Assembly (NCBI GenBank): GCA_021201665.1
Contig: JAJQEO010000007.1
Location: 1-64,000 of the forward strand
Length of the DNA: 64,000 nt
Direction: 5' to 3'
Source of the DNA: Lachnospiraceae bacterium
GTDB lineage: Bacteria > Bacillota > Clostridia > Lachnospirales > Lachnospiraceae
Positions 37,054 to 45,109 of the stretch are shown here, piece by piece. Positions within the stretch are counted from its first letter, which is position 1, and every line of letters starts with the position of its first letter. Both the position numbers and the translations under genes were made by a program. The notes below the pieces were generated by a model. It saw nothing but the letters and a program-made list of their open reading frames with translations. It had not been told where the DNA came from and did no database searches.

Positions 37054-37095
37054 TGCTACAGAAAATCGGTAATTCGGCAGAGAGGGAGTGAGTGC

Positions 37096-38514
37096 ATGCC
37101 GGGATGGAATACCTGGAACCCTGTGTTACAGAAAGTGATAGAAATCAAGCGTGCTTATTTGGAACGCTTTGGAGAGATCGATTATGAGCGAACCACTGAA
37201 GGTACCTGTCTGGAGCGGTGGGTGCACCGGCTTTCGCAGAAAGACCTGTCCCGTCATGAGGATCTGGCGGAAAAGATTACGGATCATGAAGGTATTGAAG
37301 GAACAGAGACTGAGGACGTGGAAGTAAAGAAGCGGCAGACATGGGCACGGACAGATGCCGGAGAATGGAAACAAGAATATGAGCATGAATACGAGTATGA
37401 GTATGAGCAAATGCTCAGTCCTCTGAAGTTTTCTCAGAAGGGCACACTGCTTTTGATCCACTACGGAGATTACAACCGGCTTTTTGACGGGACGGGGCTG
37501 GATTATTCTCAATTCTGGGATTTGTTTGATGGGTTTTATCAGGAGTGCCGCGGTGTTGTGATTGACGTGAAGGAAGAGACGCTGGTTCTGACGCCCTTTC
37601 GCAAGTTCTGGAATCTGAACGAGCGGGAGGAGACGACGATGTCTGCCGTGCAGGAGCGGATCTGTCACGCGCGGTGTGTGGAGTTCTCGGAAAAGCTGGA
37701 CGGCTCGATGCAGTGCGCCAGGTGGTATCACAATGAACTCCTGATGTCCGGAAGCATGTCGATTGATCCGGATAATTCCTGGAGGCTCGCGGACGGATAC
37801 CGGATGCTGCGGGAGAGCCCGGGACACTGTGACATGGTGCAGGCTCATCCGGAATGGACATTTGTTTTTGAGTACATCTCACAGAAGGATGCGCATATCG
37901 TTACTTACGGTAAGGAGCAGGAGGGACTTTATTTGACCGGGATTCGCGAGGTGGATACCGGGCGTGAGTTTTCTTATGCGGAGGTCTGTGCGTGTGCGGA
38001 TGCGTTTCAGGTTCCACATACGCGGATTTATGACAAAAATCTGGAGCAGGTGGTGTCGGAGCTGGATGACCGGACGGCAAACGAAGCGGAAGGATTTGTC
38101 CTGAATATTGACGGCTATAAGGTAAAAATTAAATACAACGATTACGTTATGGTTCACCGGACAATCGACGGCTTGCTTTCTGGAAAGCAGATTGTCATAA
38201 GCATCGCGGAAGGCCGGTTTGATGATTTGCTATCCAAAATTCCTGAAAATTACCGGAAAAGGGTTCTTTCGGATGCCCAGCTGGTATACCGGTACGTCAG
38301 AAAGAAATCTGATATGGTGGAAGCTTATTATGAGGCGGCTCCGAAGGAGGACAGAAAGACGTTCATGCTGTGGGTTACGGAGCATGTGCCGCGTGAGCTT
38401 CAGGGATATTGCAGGGAACACTACCTGGGGCATGACCTGAATTTCCTGAAGCGGGGGAGTGAAAAGTGTCCGTCGTACACGAAAATGGAGGATATCCGGG
38501 CGTTTTTTGATTAG
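37096..38514 (+). CDS. T4 Rnl1-like RNA ligase
   Basis: A 472-residue nucleotidyltransferase-fold RNA ligase. The adenylation motif I is EKLDGSM with Lys near 200. FVFEYI (motif IIIa), EGFVLNIDG (motif IV) and KVKIKYNDYV (motif V) follow in order. YQECRGVVID and PFRKFWNLNE are typical N-terminal blocks. An acidic Glu/Tyr repeat (EYEHEYEYEYEQ) is extra sequence near residue 97. The start at 37096 has GAGGGAG upstream; an ATG at 37021 would translate the promoter region. The adjacent kinase-HD gene could supply the matching end-healing activities, giving an RNA (probably tRNA) repair pair. Target RNA is unknown. Confidence 0.9.
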   Translation: MPGWNTWNPVLQKVIEIKRAYLERFGEIDYERTTEGTCLERWVHRLSQKDLSRHEDLAEKITDHEGIEGTETEDVEVKKRQTWARTDAGEWKQEYEHEYEYEYEQMLSPLKFSQKGTLLLIHYGDYNRLFDGTGLDYSQFWDLFDGFYQECRGVVIDVKEETLVLTPFRKFWNLNEREETTMSAVQERICHARCVEFSEKLDGSMQCARWYHNELLMSGSMSIDPDNSWRLADGYRMLRESPGHCDMVQAHPEWTFVFEYISQKDAHIVTYGKEQEGLYLTGIREVDTGREFSYAEVCACADAFQVPHTRIYDKNLEQVVSELDDRTANEAEGFVLNIDGYKVKIKYNDYVMVHRTIDGLLSGKQIVISIAEGRFDDLLSKIPENYRKRVLSDAQLVYRYVRKKSDMVEAYYEAAPKEDRKTFMLWVTEHVPRELQGYCREHYLGHDLNFLKRGSEKCPSYTKMEDIRAFFD

Positions 38515-38660
38515 GAAGGGATTTCTCAGGAATTCTCATGCGGCAAAAGATTCTGACTGGTTCACTGCATCACGCAGCAATCGTTTCGACTAGCAAGGCA
38601 ATCGGAAACGCCGGATATGGAGCCAGGTTGCGGTTCGGTTTTATAACAGGAGAGAAATAT

Positions 38661-39707
38661 ATGGCAGGAAATTTATACCTCATGGTGGGACTATCTGCGA
38701 GCGGAAAATCGTCCATTGCCCGGGAAATTGCCGCCGGAGAGGACGCACTGATCGTATCTTCGGACACCATCCGCGGCGAGCTGTCCGGCGGAAACTGCGC
38801 AGACCAATCCAGGACAAATGAAGTGTTCCGCATTTTTAACCAGAGAATCCGGGACGGCCTGCGTGCCGGAAGAACGGTCGTTGCAGATGCCACGGAGCTG
38901 ACCATGAAGGCTCGCAGAAGTCTGCTGGGCGGGGTGAACGGGCTGGCGAAGACGGTTTGTGCCTGCGTTGTGATAAAGCCGGTAGAAGATTGCATTCGGG
39001 ACAATCCGCTGCGGAAATATCCGGTGCCGGAGAAAGTCATTCGCCGCCAGGCCGAGGGATTTCAGATTCCTTTCTATGAAGAAGGGTTTGATGAAATCAG
39101 GATTTATCGCGCATTCAAAGGACGGGAAGCTCAGTTAGTGAGCGGACCGGCTATGGACAGACTGAGCCAGATGAATGTGCTTGCCGGGAGCAGCCAGAGC
39201 CGGATGGACGGTTTTGCGGAGAACGGCCAAAGCCGGATGGACGGTTTTGCAGAGAACGGCCAGAGCCGGATGGATGGCTTTATCGAGGACTGCCTGCAAA
39301 GGATGGACGGTTTTGATCAGAAAAACCCGCATCATACGATGCCCCTGGGCGAGCACTGCCGGTTTGTCGCTGATCGTTTTCGTGAGAAGGGATACGGAGA
39401 TCTTTTCTGCAAAGCTGCCCTGCTTCACGATATCGGGAAGCTGTTTACGCAGCAGATGGATGCGGAAGGAGTTGCGCATTATTTTTCGCATGACAGTGTG
39501 GGAGCGTATTATCTGCTTTGCCATATGCCGCTGGAGGATTTCGGAAGCACGGAGGATCTGGTGGAATTTCTGTTTCTGGTCAATTATCACATGCTGCCGT
39601 TTGGCTGGGAAACGGAGAAAACCAGGAGTAAGTGGGAGCAGAGACTTGGCACCTGCAAAAAGAAGCTGCTGCTGGATTTTCATGAGTGCGACTGTGCGTG
39701 CGGGTGA
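38661..39707 (+). CDS. Polynucleotide kinase-like P-loop / HD phosphohydrolase fusion
   Basis: A 348-residue protein. The N-terminal kinase is of the T4 Pnkp/AAA_33 type, with MVGLSASGKSS at 8-18, SSDTIRGELSGG, VVADATELTMKAR and RKYPVPEKVIRRQAEGF. The C-terminal part is an HD domain (LGEHCRFVADRF, KAALLHDIGKL near 255, HFSHDSVGAYYL-like). Between them are about 3.5 copies of an 11-residue repeat (SRMDGFAENGQ), encoded by 33-bp DNA repeats. The start at 38661 has AGGAGAG eight bases upstream. Its position after an RNA ligase gene suggests it repairs RNA ends: 5'-phosphorylation, with the HD domain perhaps acting on phosphate ends. The last point is inference. Confidence 0.85.
   Translation: MAGNLYLMVGLSASGKSSIAREIAAGEDALIVSSDTIRGELSGGNCADQSRTNEVFRIFNQRIRDGLRAGRTVVADATELTMKARRSLLGGVNGLAKTVCACVVIKPVEDCIRDNPLRKYPVPEKVIRRQAEGFQIPFYEEGFDEIRIYRAFKGREAQLVSGPAMDRLSQMNVLAGSSQSRMDGFAENGQSRMDGFAENGQSRMDGFIEDCLQRMDGFDQKNPHHTMPLGEHCRFVADRFREKGYGDLFCKAALLHDIGKLFTQQMDAEGVAHYFSHDSVGAYYLLCHMPLEDFGSTEDLVEFLFLVNYHMLPFGWETEKTRSKWEQRLGTCKKKLLLDFHECDCACG
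39198..39320 (+). repeat. 33-bp in-frame tandem repeats
   Basis: Units at 39198, 39231 and 39264, with a degenerate fourth at 39297, each encoding an SRMDGFAENGQ-type segment between the kinase and HD domains. Confidence 0.9.
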
Positions 39708-39833
39708 TGTGCTGCGCCAGATTTTTGCGTTTGAGATTCAGGCATCAGGAAGGGCGAGACAGGCATATTATTCCCGCGAAGCAACGAGCCCCTTATGGCA
39801 TAGTTTGCACGGATATTTGCCCCTCACTACAGG

Positions 39834-41013
39834 TTAATGGTGCAATTTGGCCGCGTAGGTGCAAAGCGCTTCTATATTACGCTCCACACCATCAACAATT
39901 TGCTGTATGCGGAGTTCTGGCATGATTCCGCTTGAGCGGAGGATGTTTTGTACGTCTTCTGAAAATCCGGAAAGTCTGCCGGTATCCAGCCAGCTTAAGT
40001 CTGTGAACAGACGGAGCTGGTCCATCGGCGTGAGTGAGTCCAGATCAAAAGGACGTGCATAATAGTCATAGCTTTCCGGGGAATCAAGACTGGTCTCCCA
40101 GCACCAGAGACTGTTGCCGCAGTCAAAAATCGGAGCAATTCTGGTATAGTTCAGTGTTTCTACATTCCGGATGACGCCAAAGTTCTGCCAGTGACGATCA
40201 CAGTTTGCCATGATAAAGTCAGAAACGAACATTTTAGACAGAGAAATCTCCGGATGCAAAAGACCCAGATTCCGATAGCAGTCAAGCAGGTGGTGATAAT
40301 CATCAACGCCCTGTTTCTGACGGCGGGAACGGATTATATCATAGGCAGGAACGAGCTCTTCATCTTTTCCCAGCATGTTTGGACATGCACAATATGTTTT
40401 CCTGTCTTCTTTTACCAGAAAATAGGGCATGTAATCCTGCTGCTCCAGTATTCTTTCATGTAATTTTGAGGCTATGATTTCATTCCATACTTCATCTGAT
40501 GTGCGGCCGGATCCTGCTTTCAGAAGAATGCGCTGCCCATTGACGATTTTCCATTTTTTCTGGAGATTTCCATTCAGAGTGCCGTTTGGAGAAAAAAGAT
40601 CCAGCCCTCCGCAAGAGTGCTGCCCCATTGTCAGAAATCCCAGATCATTGCTGAAGTCATTTTCAAAAAAGTTAATATTTTTCCATTCCTGCGGTTCGGC
40701 CGGATTATCGAGCCAGTAGCAGTCGGACAGTGACAGGCCAAAGCAGCGTTCAGCAAGCTCCATGGGCAGATCCAAGACGCAGCCGTTCCATAAGCGAACG
40801 CAGCTGGTTGCGGGATGCCGGAATGGCACGGCCTGACCACCAGGAATTAAAAGAATAGATGGTCATCTTTTTGTCTACTGTCAGTGCGCCTGGGGGCGCG
40901 TAAGCAAGATCAAAGCTTTCTTTGACTGCAATCGCCTGGTGCCCGTCGAGGTCATAGCGTATTTCAGCTACCGGATGATTTTTATTCATAAGAATGTAGT
41001 TTGTGAATGCCAT
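39834..41013 (-). pseudogene. HipA-like kinase gene with a frameshift
   Basis: Two overlapping minus-strand frames together make one HipA-domain protein. The N-terminal frame (41013 to 40750) gives YILMNKNHPVAEI, LAYAPPGAL and WWSGRAIPASRNQLRSLMERL. The family-like sequence then continues in another frame with LDLPMELAERCFGLSLSDCYWL and WKNINFFENDFS, down to 39834. Kinase motifs remain: ILLKAGSGRTSDE, DFIMANCDRHWQNFGVI and IFDCGNSLW. The switch lies near 40770-40785. It may be a true pseudogene, a sequencing error or frameshifting. HipA kinases phosphorylate aminoacyl-tRNA synthetases in persistence systems; no HipB partner is seen. The 41014-41388 gap upstream contains a MITE-like repeat and otherwise nothing recognised. 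Confidence 0.75.
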
Positions 41014-41138
41014 TGTCTGCCTCCCACCAGGTTCTCCAGGTAAGCGTCCGGAATAAAGAAAAATGATGTTTCAAATTCCGGCACTATCTTAACAGATAAT
41101 AATCCAAATTGCAATGTTCCGGGTTCTTATTTGTAAAC

Positions 41139-41223
41139 GAAACGATTCAGGACGGGACCTCGCACCTGCGGTGAAGTACCTGTGAAAGTATATAGTATCT
41201 GTGAAGGTACGGAACCATTACTG
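41139..41223 (+). repeat. MITE-like element, degenerate copy
   Basis: GATTCAGGACGGGACCTCGCA at the left and CTGTGAAGGTACGGAACCATTAC at the right match the two ends of the complete element at 62224-62326. Confidence 0.55.
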
Positions 41224-41388
41224 ATAAATATAGAGTACATATCTGACGAAAGCAGATTTACGCAGACTTTACGCGCCCTTCAGAAAAAAATAAGAATATT
41301 TTGCTTTTCCATGCCGGATGAGTGTGCTATCCTGCCTGTATGCAAATGTACCTGAGCTGTACAGTTCTGCAAAAAGGAGGGCGGGCAG

Positions 41389-42351
41389 ATGATTATGTGG
41401 AGAAGAGAGACGCTAAAAGACCGTGCAAAGGTTGCTTTTAAAGGGAATTACTGGAGGTGCGTGGTAGTCGCGCTGGTTCTTTCCCTGCTGATGCAGGGGA
41501 CGAGCCGAAGCACGAGCAATGATGACAGCAGTACATCGGTTACTTATGATGATTATTATGAATACGATGAGTCGTATTTTGAGGATATTTACAATAATAT
41601 CGGCATTGAAGTCGGCTCAAGTGGCGGTGTTGTAGATTTTCTGACTTCCGGAGCCGCAGAGCAGGTGGTAAACAGCGCCTTTAGCGGGCTGCCGCTATTA
41701 TTCCGCACGTTGGTCTCTCTGCTGCTGTCGACAGCCGGACTGGTGATGACGGTTTTCTTTCTTCTTGTGGCACTGGCGCTGGAATTTCTGGTCACACCGG
41801 TGCTGGAAATCGGCGGCTGCCGTTTTTTCGTGAAGAATTCTGAAAATACGTTTGCGGATTCAGTGGAAAACCTGATAGGTGATCAGAGCCTTGATTCGAG
41901 TTCAGAAGGTGATGGAGGCTCAGCCTCAGGGCGGAACAGTAAAAGTCTGCGGGCGCATCCGTCGATGCTCTTGACCGGGTTTGTCGGCGGGTATTACTGG
42001 AGCCTTGTAAAGACGCAGTTTTTAAGGAAGCTCTATACCTTCCTCTGGACGCTGCTGCTGGTGATTCCGGGCATTGTGAAGTCCTATGAATATTGCATGA
42101 TCCCCTACCTGCTGGCGGATTTTCCGGATATGGAGCCGGATGTGGCGTTTTCGATCAGCCGGACGATGATGGACGGCAATAAGCTGGAGACATTCATTCT
42201 CGATCTGTCCTTTATCGCCTGGGAGCTGCTGAGTTCGGTGACCCTGGGGATTGTGGGGGTCTTTTACGTGAATCCTTATGAATACGCGACGAAGGCAGAG
42301 CTTTACAGGGTGTTGAAAAACGAATATTTTTCCGGGAGAGAGAACGGATAA
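41389..42351 (+). CDS. DUF975 family membrane protein
   Basis: A 320-residue integral membrane protein. It begins with the DUF975 pattern RRETLKDRAKVAFKGNYWRCVVVALVLSLL. An extracytoplasmic Asp/Ser/Tyr-rich segment follows, then several hydrophobic helices, FFVKNSE, VKTQFLRKLYTFLWTLLLVIPGIVKSYEYCMIPYLLADFPD and FSISRTMMDGNKLETFILDLSFIAW. That conserved block is diagnostic. Function is unknown. GGAGG is eight to nine bases before the ATG. It is divergent from the HipA-like gene and convergent with rubrerythrin. Confidence 0.85.
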   Translation: MIMWRRETLKDRAKVAFKGNYWRCVVVALVLSLLMQGTSRSTSNDDSSTSVTYDDYYEYDESYFEDIYNNIGIEVGSSGGVVDFLTSGAAEQVVNSAFSGLPLLFRTLVSLLLSTAGLVMTVFFLLVALALEFLVTPVLEIGGCRFFVKNSENTFADSVENLIGDQSLDSSSEGDGGSASGRNSKSLRAHPSMLLTGFVGGYYWSLVKTQFLRKLYTFLWTLLLVIPGIVKSYEYCMIPYLLADFPDMEPDVAFSISRTMMDGNKLETFILDLSFIAWELLSSVTLGIVGVFYVNPYEYATKAELYRVLKNEYFSGRENG

Positions 42352-42451
42352 ACAAGCAGAAATGGTAACGGCAAGTGTGAAAAAACAGGATCGAAGTGTG
42401 TTTTTTGACAGAAATCACATCAAACAGTAAATGAGATAAATAATCGAGCAG

Positions 42452-42490
42452 AAAATCGGACAGGGAGATCAGTTCCTCTGCCCGATTTTT
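42452..42490. terminator. Bidirectional terminator between DUF975 and rbr
   Basis: AAAATCGG and CCGATTTTT arms with a further AGG/CCT pairing and a short loop, T-rich on one side and A-rich on the other. It lies between two convergent genes. Confidence 0.7.
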
Positions 42491-42529
42491 GATGCACAGG
42501 GGTGCCTCCTGCCCGATTCTGATGCGATT

Positions 42530-43132
42530 TTACCTGACATCCGCGAACGGCGACAGCTCCAGCCGGATAAAATACCCCTGATCGTGATGGCAGACCGGGC
42601 ATTTGACGGGCGCTTTGGAACCGGTGTAGATAAATCCGCATTTCAGGCAGATCCAGCCTGTCTGTACATCGGAGACGAAAAGCCTGTTATCCTCCATGTA
42701 CTGTGCGAACCGTCCGAAGCGGTCTCCGTGATATTTTTCAATCTGTGCGATCTTGTGAAAGGAGGCGGCTACATCCAGAAAGCCTTCTTCCTTTGCGGTG
42801 TCGCCAAAGCTGATATAGACGGAATTGGCTTCCTCATATTCATTGTGCTGAGCCCTGCGCAGCAGGTCACTGATGCTGTCGCTGATGTCGACAGGATAGC
42901 CGCCGTCCACATGGATCGTGGAACCGGAGAGCTGCTGCAGATGCTGATAAAAGATCTCCGCATGTTCACGCTCCTGGTTGGCGGTATAGGTAAAAACCGC
43001 CTCGATCACATGCAATTGCTCCTTCTTAGCCTGAGAGGCCGCAAAGGTGTAGCGGTTTCTCGCCTGGCTTTCCCCTGCGAAGGCCCGCATCAGGTTGTCT
43101 TTTGTGATACTGTTCTCAAAATTGACTGCCAT
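42530..43132 (-). CDS. rbr: Rubrerythrin
   Basis: Non-haem diiron peroxidase that protects anaerobes from hydrogen peroxide. The 200-residue protein has an N-terminal four-helix ferritin-like domain: NLMRAFAGESQARNRYTFAA with the first Glu ligand, YTANQEREHAEIFY, and AKEEGFLDVAASFHKIAQIEKYHGDRF with EXXH-type ligands. The C-terminal rubredoxin-like domain has CLKCGFIY and CPVCHHDQGYF. AGGAGG precedes the ATG. It probably takes electrons from a rubredoxin or NADH-dependent reductase encoded elsewhere. The 43133-43359 gap upstream is AT-rich with no recognised feature. Confidence 0.96.
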   Translation of the reverse strand: MAVNFENSITKDNLMRAFAGESQARNRYTFAASQAKKEQLHVIEAVFTYTANQEREHAEIFYQHLQQLSGSTIHVDGGYPVDISDSISDLLRRAQHNEYEEANSVYISFGDTAKEEGFLDVAASFHKIAQIEKYHGDRFGRFAQYMEDNRLFVSDVQTGWICLKCGFIYTGSKAPVKCPVCHHDQGYFIRLELSPFADVR

Positions 43133-43359
43133 AACATCCTCCTGAAATTTATTCTGTTCACTGGAAAGTATTGGCAGAATCAGGAAAATTATTCATAAAC
43201 GATAAAAAAGAGCCAGATGAAGTATCAATGGTAAAATATTTTGGCCGGCTTTATATAGATTCATATTTTTGCAACTAAAAATAGTTGCAGTCATTTCACA
43301 TATATGCTATACTTCGGTTATTGAGAAGGATATTTTTTAATAAGAGGGAGGGTTGCCTG

Positions 43360-43702
43360 GTGGGACAGAAGGAAAAACTTATAGAGAAGTTAAAATCAAA
43401 ACCTAAAGATTTTACGTTTGATGCACAGAGCCGGGCAAGGAGTTTTGCGGGCAGAGCCCGTACCCGGCTCGCGCAGCGGATAGGGGAGAAAAGCGTTCCC
43501 CTATCCGATTAAAGCGGAAAAATTGCTGAAATTTTTTGGCTACATCCGTTCAGATAAAGGAAAAACGAGCGGTTCACGGGTTAAATTCAGCTGTGCAGAC
43601 AGGACACCAATATTGCTGCATAAACCGCATCCGAGGAAGGAACTGCTGGAGTATCAGGTGAAACAGCTGATTGAGAAATTAGAAGGAGAGGATCTTATAT
43701 GA
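43360..43702 (+). pseudogene. hicA: hicA toxin gene interrupted by a palindromic repeat
   Basis: The first part (GTG at 43360, GGGAGGG upstream) reads GQKEKLIEKLKSKPKDFTFD, the standard HicA start. The frame then runs into repeat DNA and stops at 43512. From 43514, in another frame, HicA resumes with AEKLLKFFGYIRSDKGKTSG, SRVKF, PILLHKPHPRKEL and YQVKQLIEKLEG to a TGA at 43700-43702. The catalytic-His motif LHKPHP is therefore separated from its N-terminal strand. Removing roughly 90 bases restores one HicA frame. HicA is an mRNA-cleaving toxin; here it must be inactive as encoded. The ATG of hicB overlaps its stop. Confidence 0.9.
43417..43512 (+). repeat. Palindromic repeat inserted in hicA
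   Basis: Begins TTTGATGCACAGAGCCGGGCA, has GAGCCGGG/CCCGGCTC arms and a perfect 10-bp CGGATAGGGG/CCCCTATCCG hairpin near its right end. The same ends occur at 22838-22977. The exact insertion borders cannot be fixed because the left edge resembles hicA sequence. Confidence 0.85.
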
Positions 43703-44037
43703 ATAATACTATGAGTTATAGAGGTTATACCGGAAGTGTAGAGTTTTCCGAGACAGATGGGATCTTTTTTGGAAAGGTCATGGGAATTCGCGCTTTGATT
43801 TCCTATGAGGGAGAGACGGCGAAAGATCTTGTCGGAGATTTCCACAGTGCTGTGGATGATTATCTGGAATTATGTGAAGAAGAAGGGAAGAAACCAGAGA
43901 AAGCATACAAGGGCAGCTTTAATGTCAGGGTTTCACCCGAACTGCACCGTGAGGCAGCGATTTTTGCAGCATCTCATCAGATGAGCCTGAATGGCTTTGT
44001 GGAGGCTGCCATGAAGCGTGAACTGGCAAAGGCGTGA
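43699..44037 (+). CDS. hicB: HicB family antitoxin
   Basis: A 112-residue antitoxin. The N-terminal HicB fold has YRGYTGSVEFSETDGIFFGKV, ISYEGETAKDLVGDFHSAVDDYL and CEEEGKKPEKAYKGSFNVRV. A ribbon-helix-helix-like DNA-binding end has SPELHREAAIFAASHQMSLNGFVEAAMKREL. It overlaps the end of hicA by four bases (ATGA). Since hicA is interrupted, this gene may persist as an orphan antitoxin or regulator, possibly neutralising HicA toxins made elsewhere. Confidence 0.92.
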   Translation: MNNTMSYRGYTGSVEFSETDGIFFGKVMGIRALISYEGETAKDLVGDFHSAVDDYLELCEEEGKKPEKAYKGSFNVRVSPELHREAAIFAASHQMSLNGFVEAAMKRELAKA

Positions 44038-44185
44038 GAAACAGAGTACAGAAGCATGTACACGCACGCCTGCAAACAATGTGTACAGATAGCGGAAACG
44101 GGAAAATGTAATCAGGAAGGAAACAGCTGCATTTTAGTAAGGGAATGACTGGCGGTGTGGCAGCTGTTAAACAGGATAAAAAGAA

Positions 44186-44989
44186 ATGAGCGAGAGCAAA
44201 AAAGCCATTCTGGTGGTCAGCTTTGGGACCAGCTACGAAGAGACGAGGAAAAAGACGATAGACCGGATCGAGGAGTGCGTAAGGGAGCGGTTTCCCGCAT
44301 GGAAGGTGTACCGCGCCTGGACGAGCGGGATGATCCGCCAGAAGATTGAGAAACGGGACGGAATTAAAATCCCGGATGTAAAGAGAGCGCTGATTCAGAT
44401 GGCGGCTGATGGTATGACAGAGGTCGTTGTGCAGCCGACGCATGTTTTAAATGGAATTGAAAATGACCAGATGCAGGAGACGGTGAAGGCATGCCGGCAT
44501 CTGTTTTCGAAGGTTGAGACTGGAAAACCGCTGTTGACTACCCGGGAGGATAATCGCCGGATGATTCAGATCGTGGTCAGGGAGATGGAGCCGAAACCGG
44601 ATGAAGCACTGGTCCTGATGGGGCACGGGACAGAGCATTACGCGAATTCGATCTATGCCGCTCTGGATTATCAGTTTAAGGATATGGGTTATCCGAATAT
44701 TTTTATGGGGACGGTGGAGGCTTATCCGGCGCTGGATTCGCTGATCCGTCAGGTGAAGGAAAAGGGTCTGGAGAAGGTTATTTTGGCGCCTTTCATGATT
44801 GTGGCCGGGGATCACGCGGAGAATGATCTGGCGGGCGCGGATGAGGATTCCTGGAAAAGCCGGTTTGAAAAGGCGGGATTTGAGGTGACCTGTGTTTTAA
44901 GAGGACTGGGGGAATACCCAGGGGTGCGGGAACTGTTTCTGGATCATGTGCTGGAGGCTATGAAACGAGGCGGGATGTCAGAATCATGA
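44186..44989 (+). CDS. cbiK: Sirohydrochlorin cobaltochelatase
   Basis: Inserts Co2+ into sirohydrochlorin in anaerobic B12 synthesis. The 267 residues are typical of CbiK. AILVVSFGTSYEETRKKTI opens the protein, then VVVQPTHVLNGIE, the catalytic-His motif LMGHGTEHYANSIY near 150, VEAYPALD, and APFMIVAGDHAENDLAG with a metal-binding His. It begins the tetrapyrrole block and is read with hemA, but a 120-base gap separates them. No cobalamin riboswitch was recognised in the 148 bases upstream. Its substrate requires precorrin-2 oxidation by an enzyme not seen in this window. Confidence 0.94.
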   Translation: MSESKKAILVVSFGTSYEETRKKTIDRIEECVRERFPAWKVYRAWTSGMIRQKIEKRDGIKIPDVKRALIQMAADGMTEVVVQPTHVLNGIENDQMQETVKACRHLFSKVETGKPLLTTREDNRRMIQIVVREMEPKPDEALVLMGHGTEHYANSIYAALDYQFKDMGYPNIFMGTVEAYPALDSLIRQVKEKGLEKVILAPFMIVAGDHAENDLAGADEDSWKSRFEKAGFEVTCVLRGLGEYPGVRELFLDHVLEAMKRGGMSES

Positions 44990-45109
44990 CGGACGCAGGT
45001 ATGCCAGTGCATATTTGACTTTTTGGTATCGTTTGGTTTTTAATGGTTAGCATTGTTTACACACATGTCGCAAAATCCGAAAGCGAGAAGAAATACAGGA
45101 GGCGAAGGT

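Noticed and set aside
42584-43198. 204-codon plus-strand ORF opposite rubrerythrin
   Set aside because: Shadow of the minus-strand rubrerythrin gene, which has both diiron and rubredoxin motifs.
44038-44185. Cobalamin riboswitch before cbiK
   Set aside because: The conserved B12-box and GCCACTG core were not seen; the region shows no convincing aptamer.
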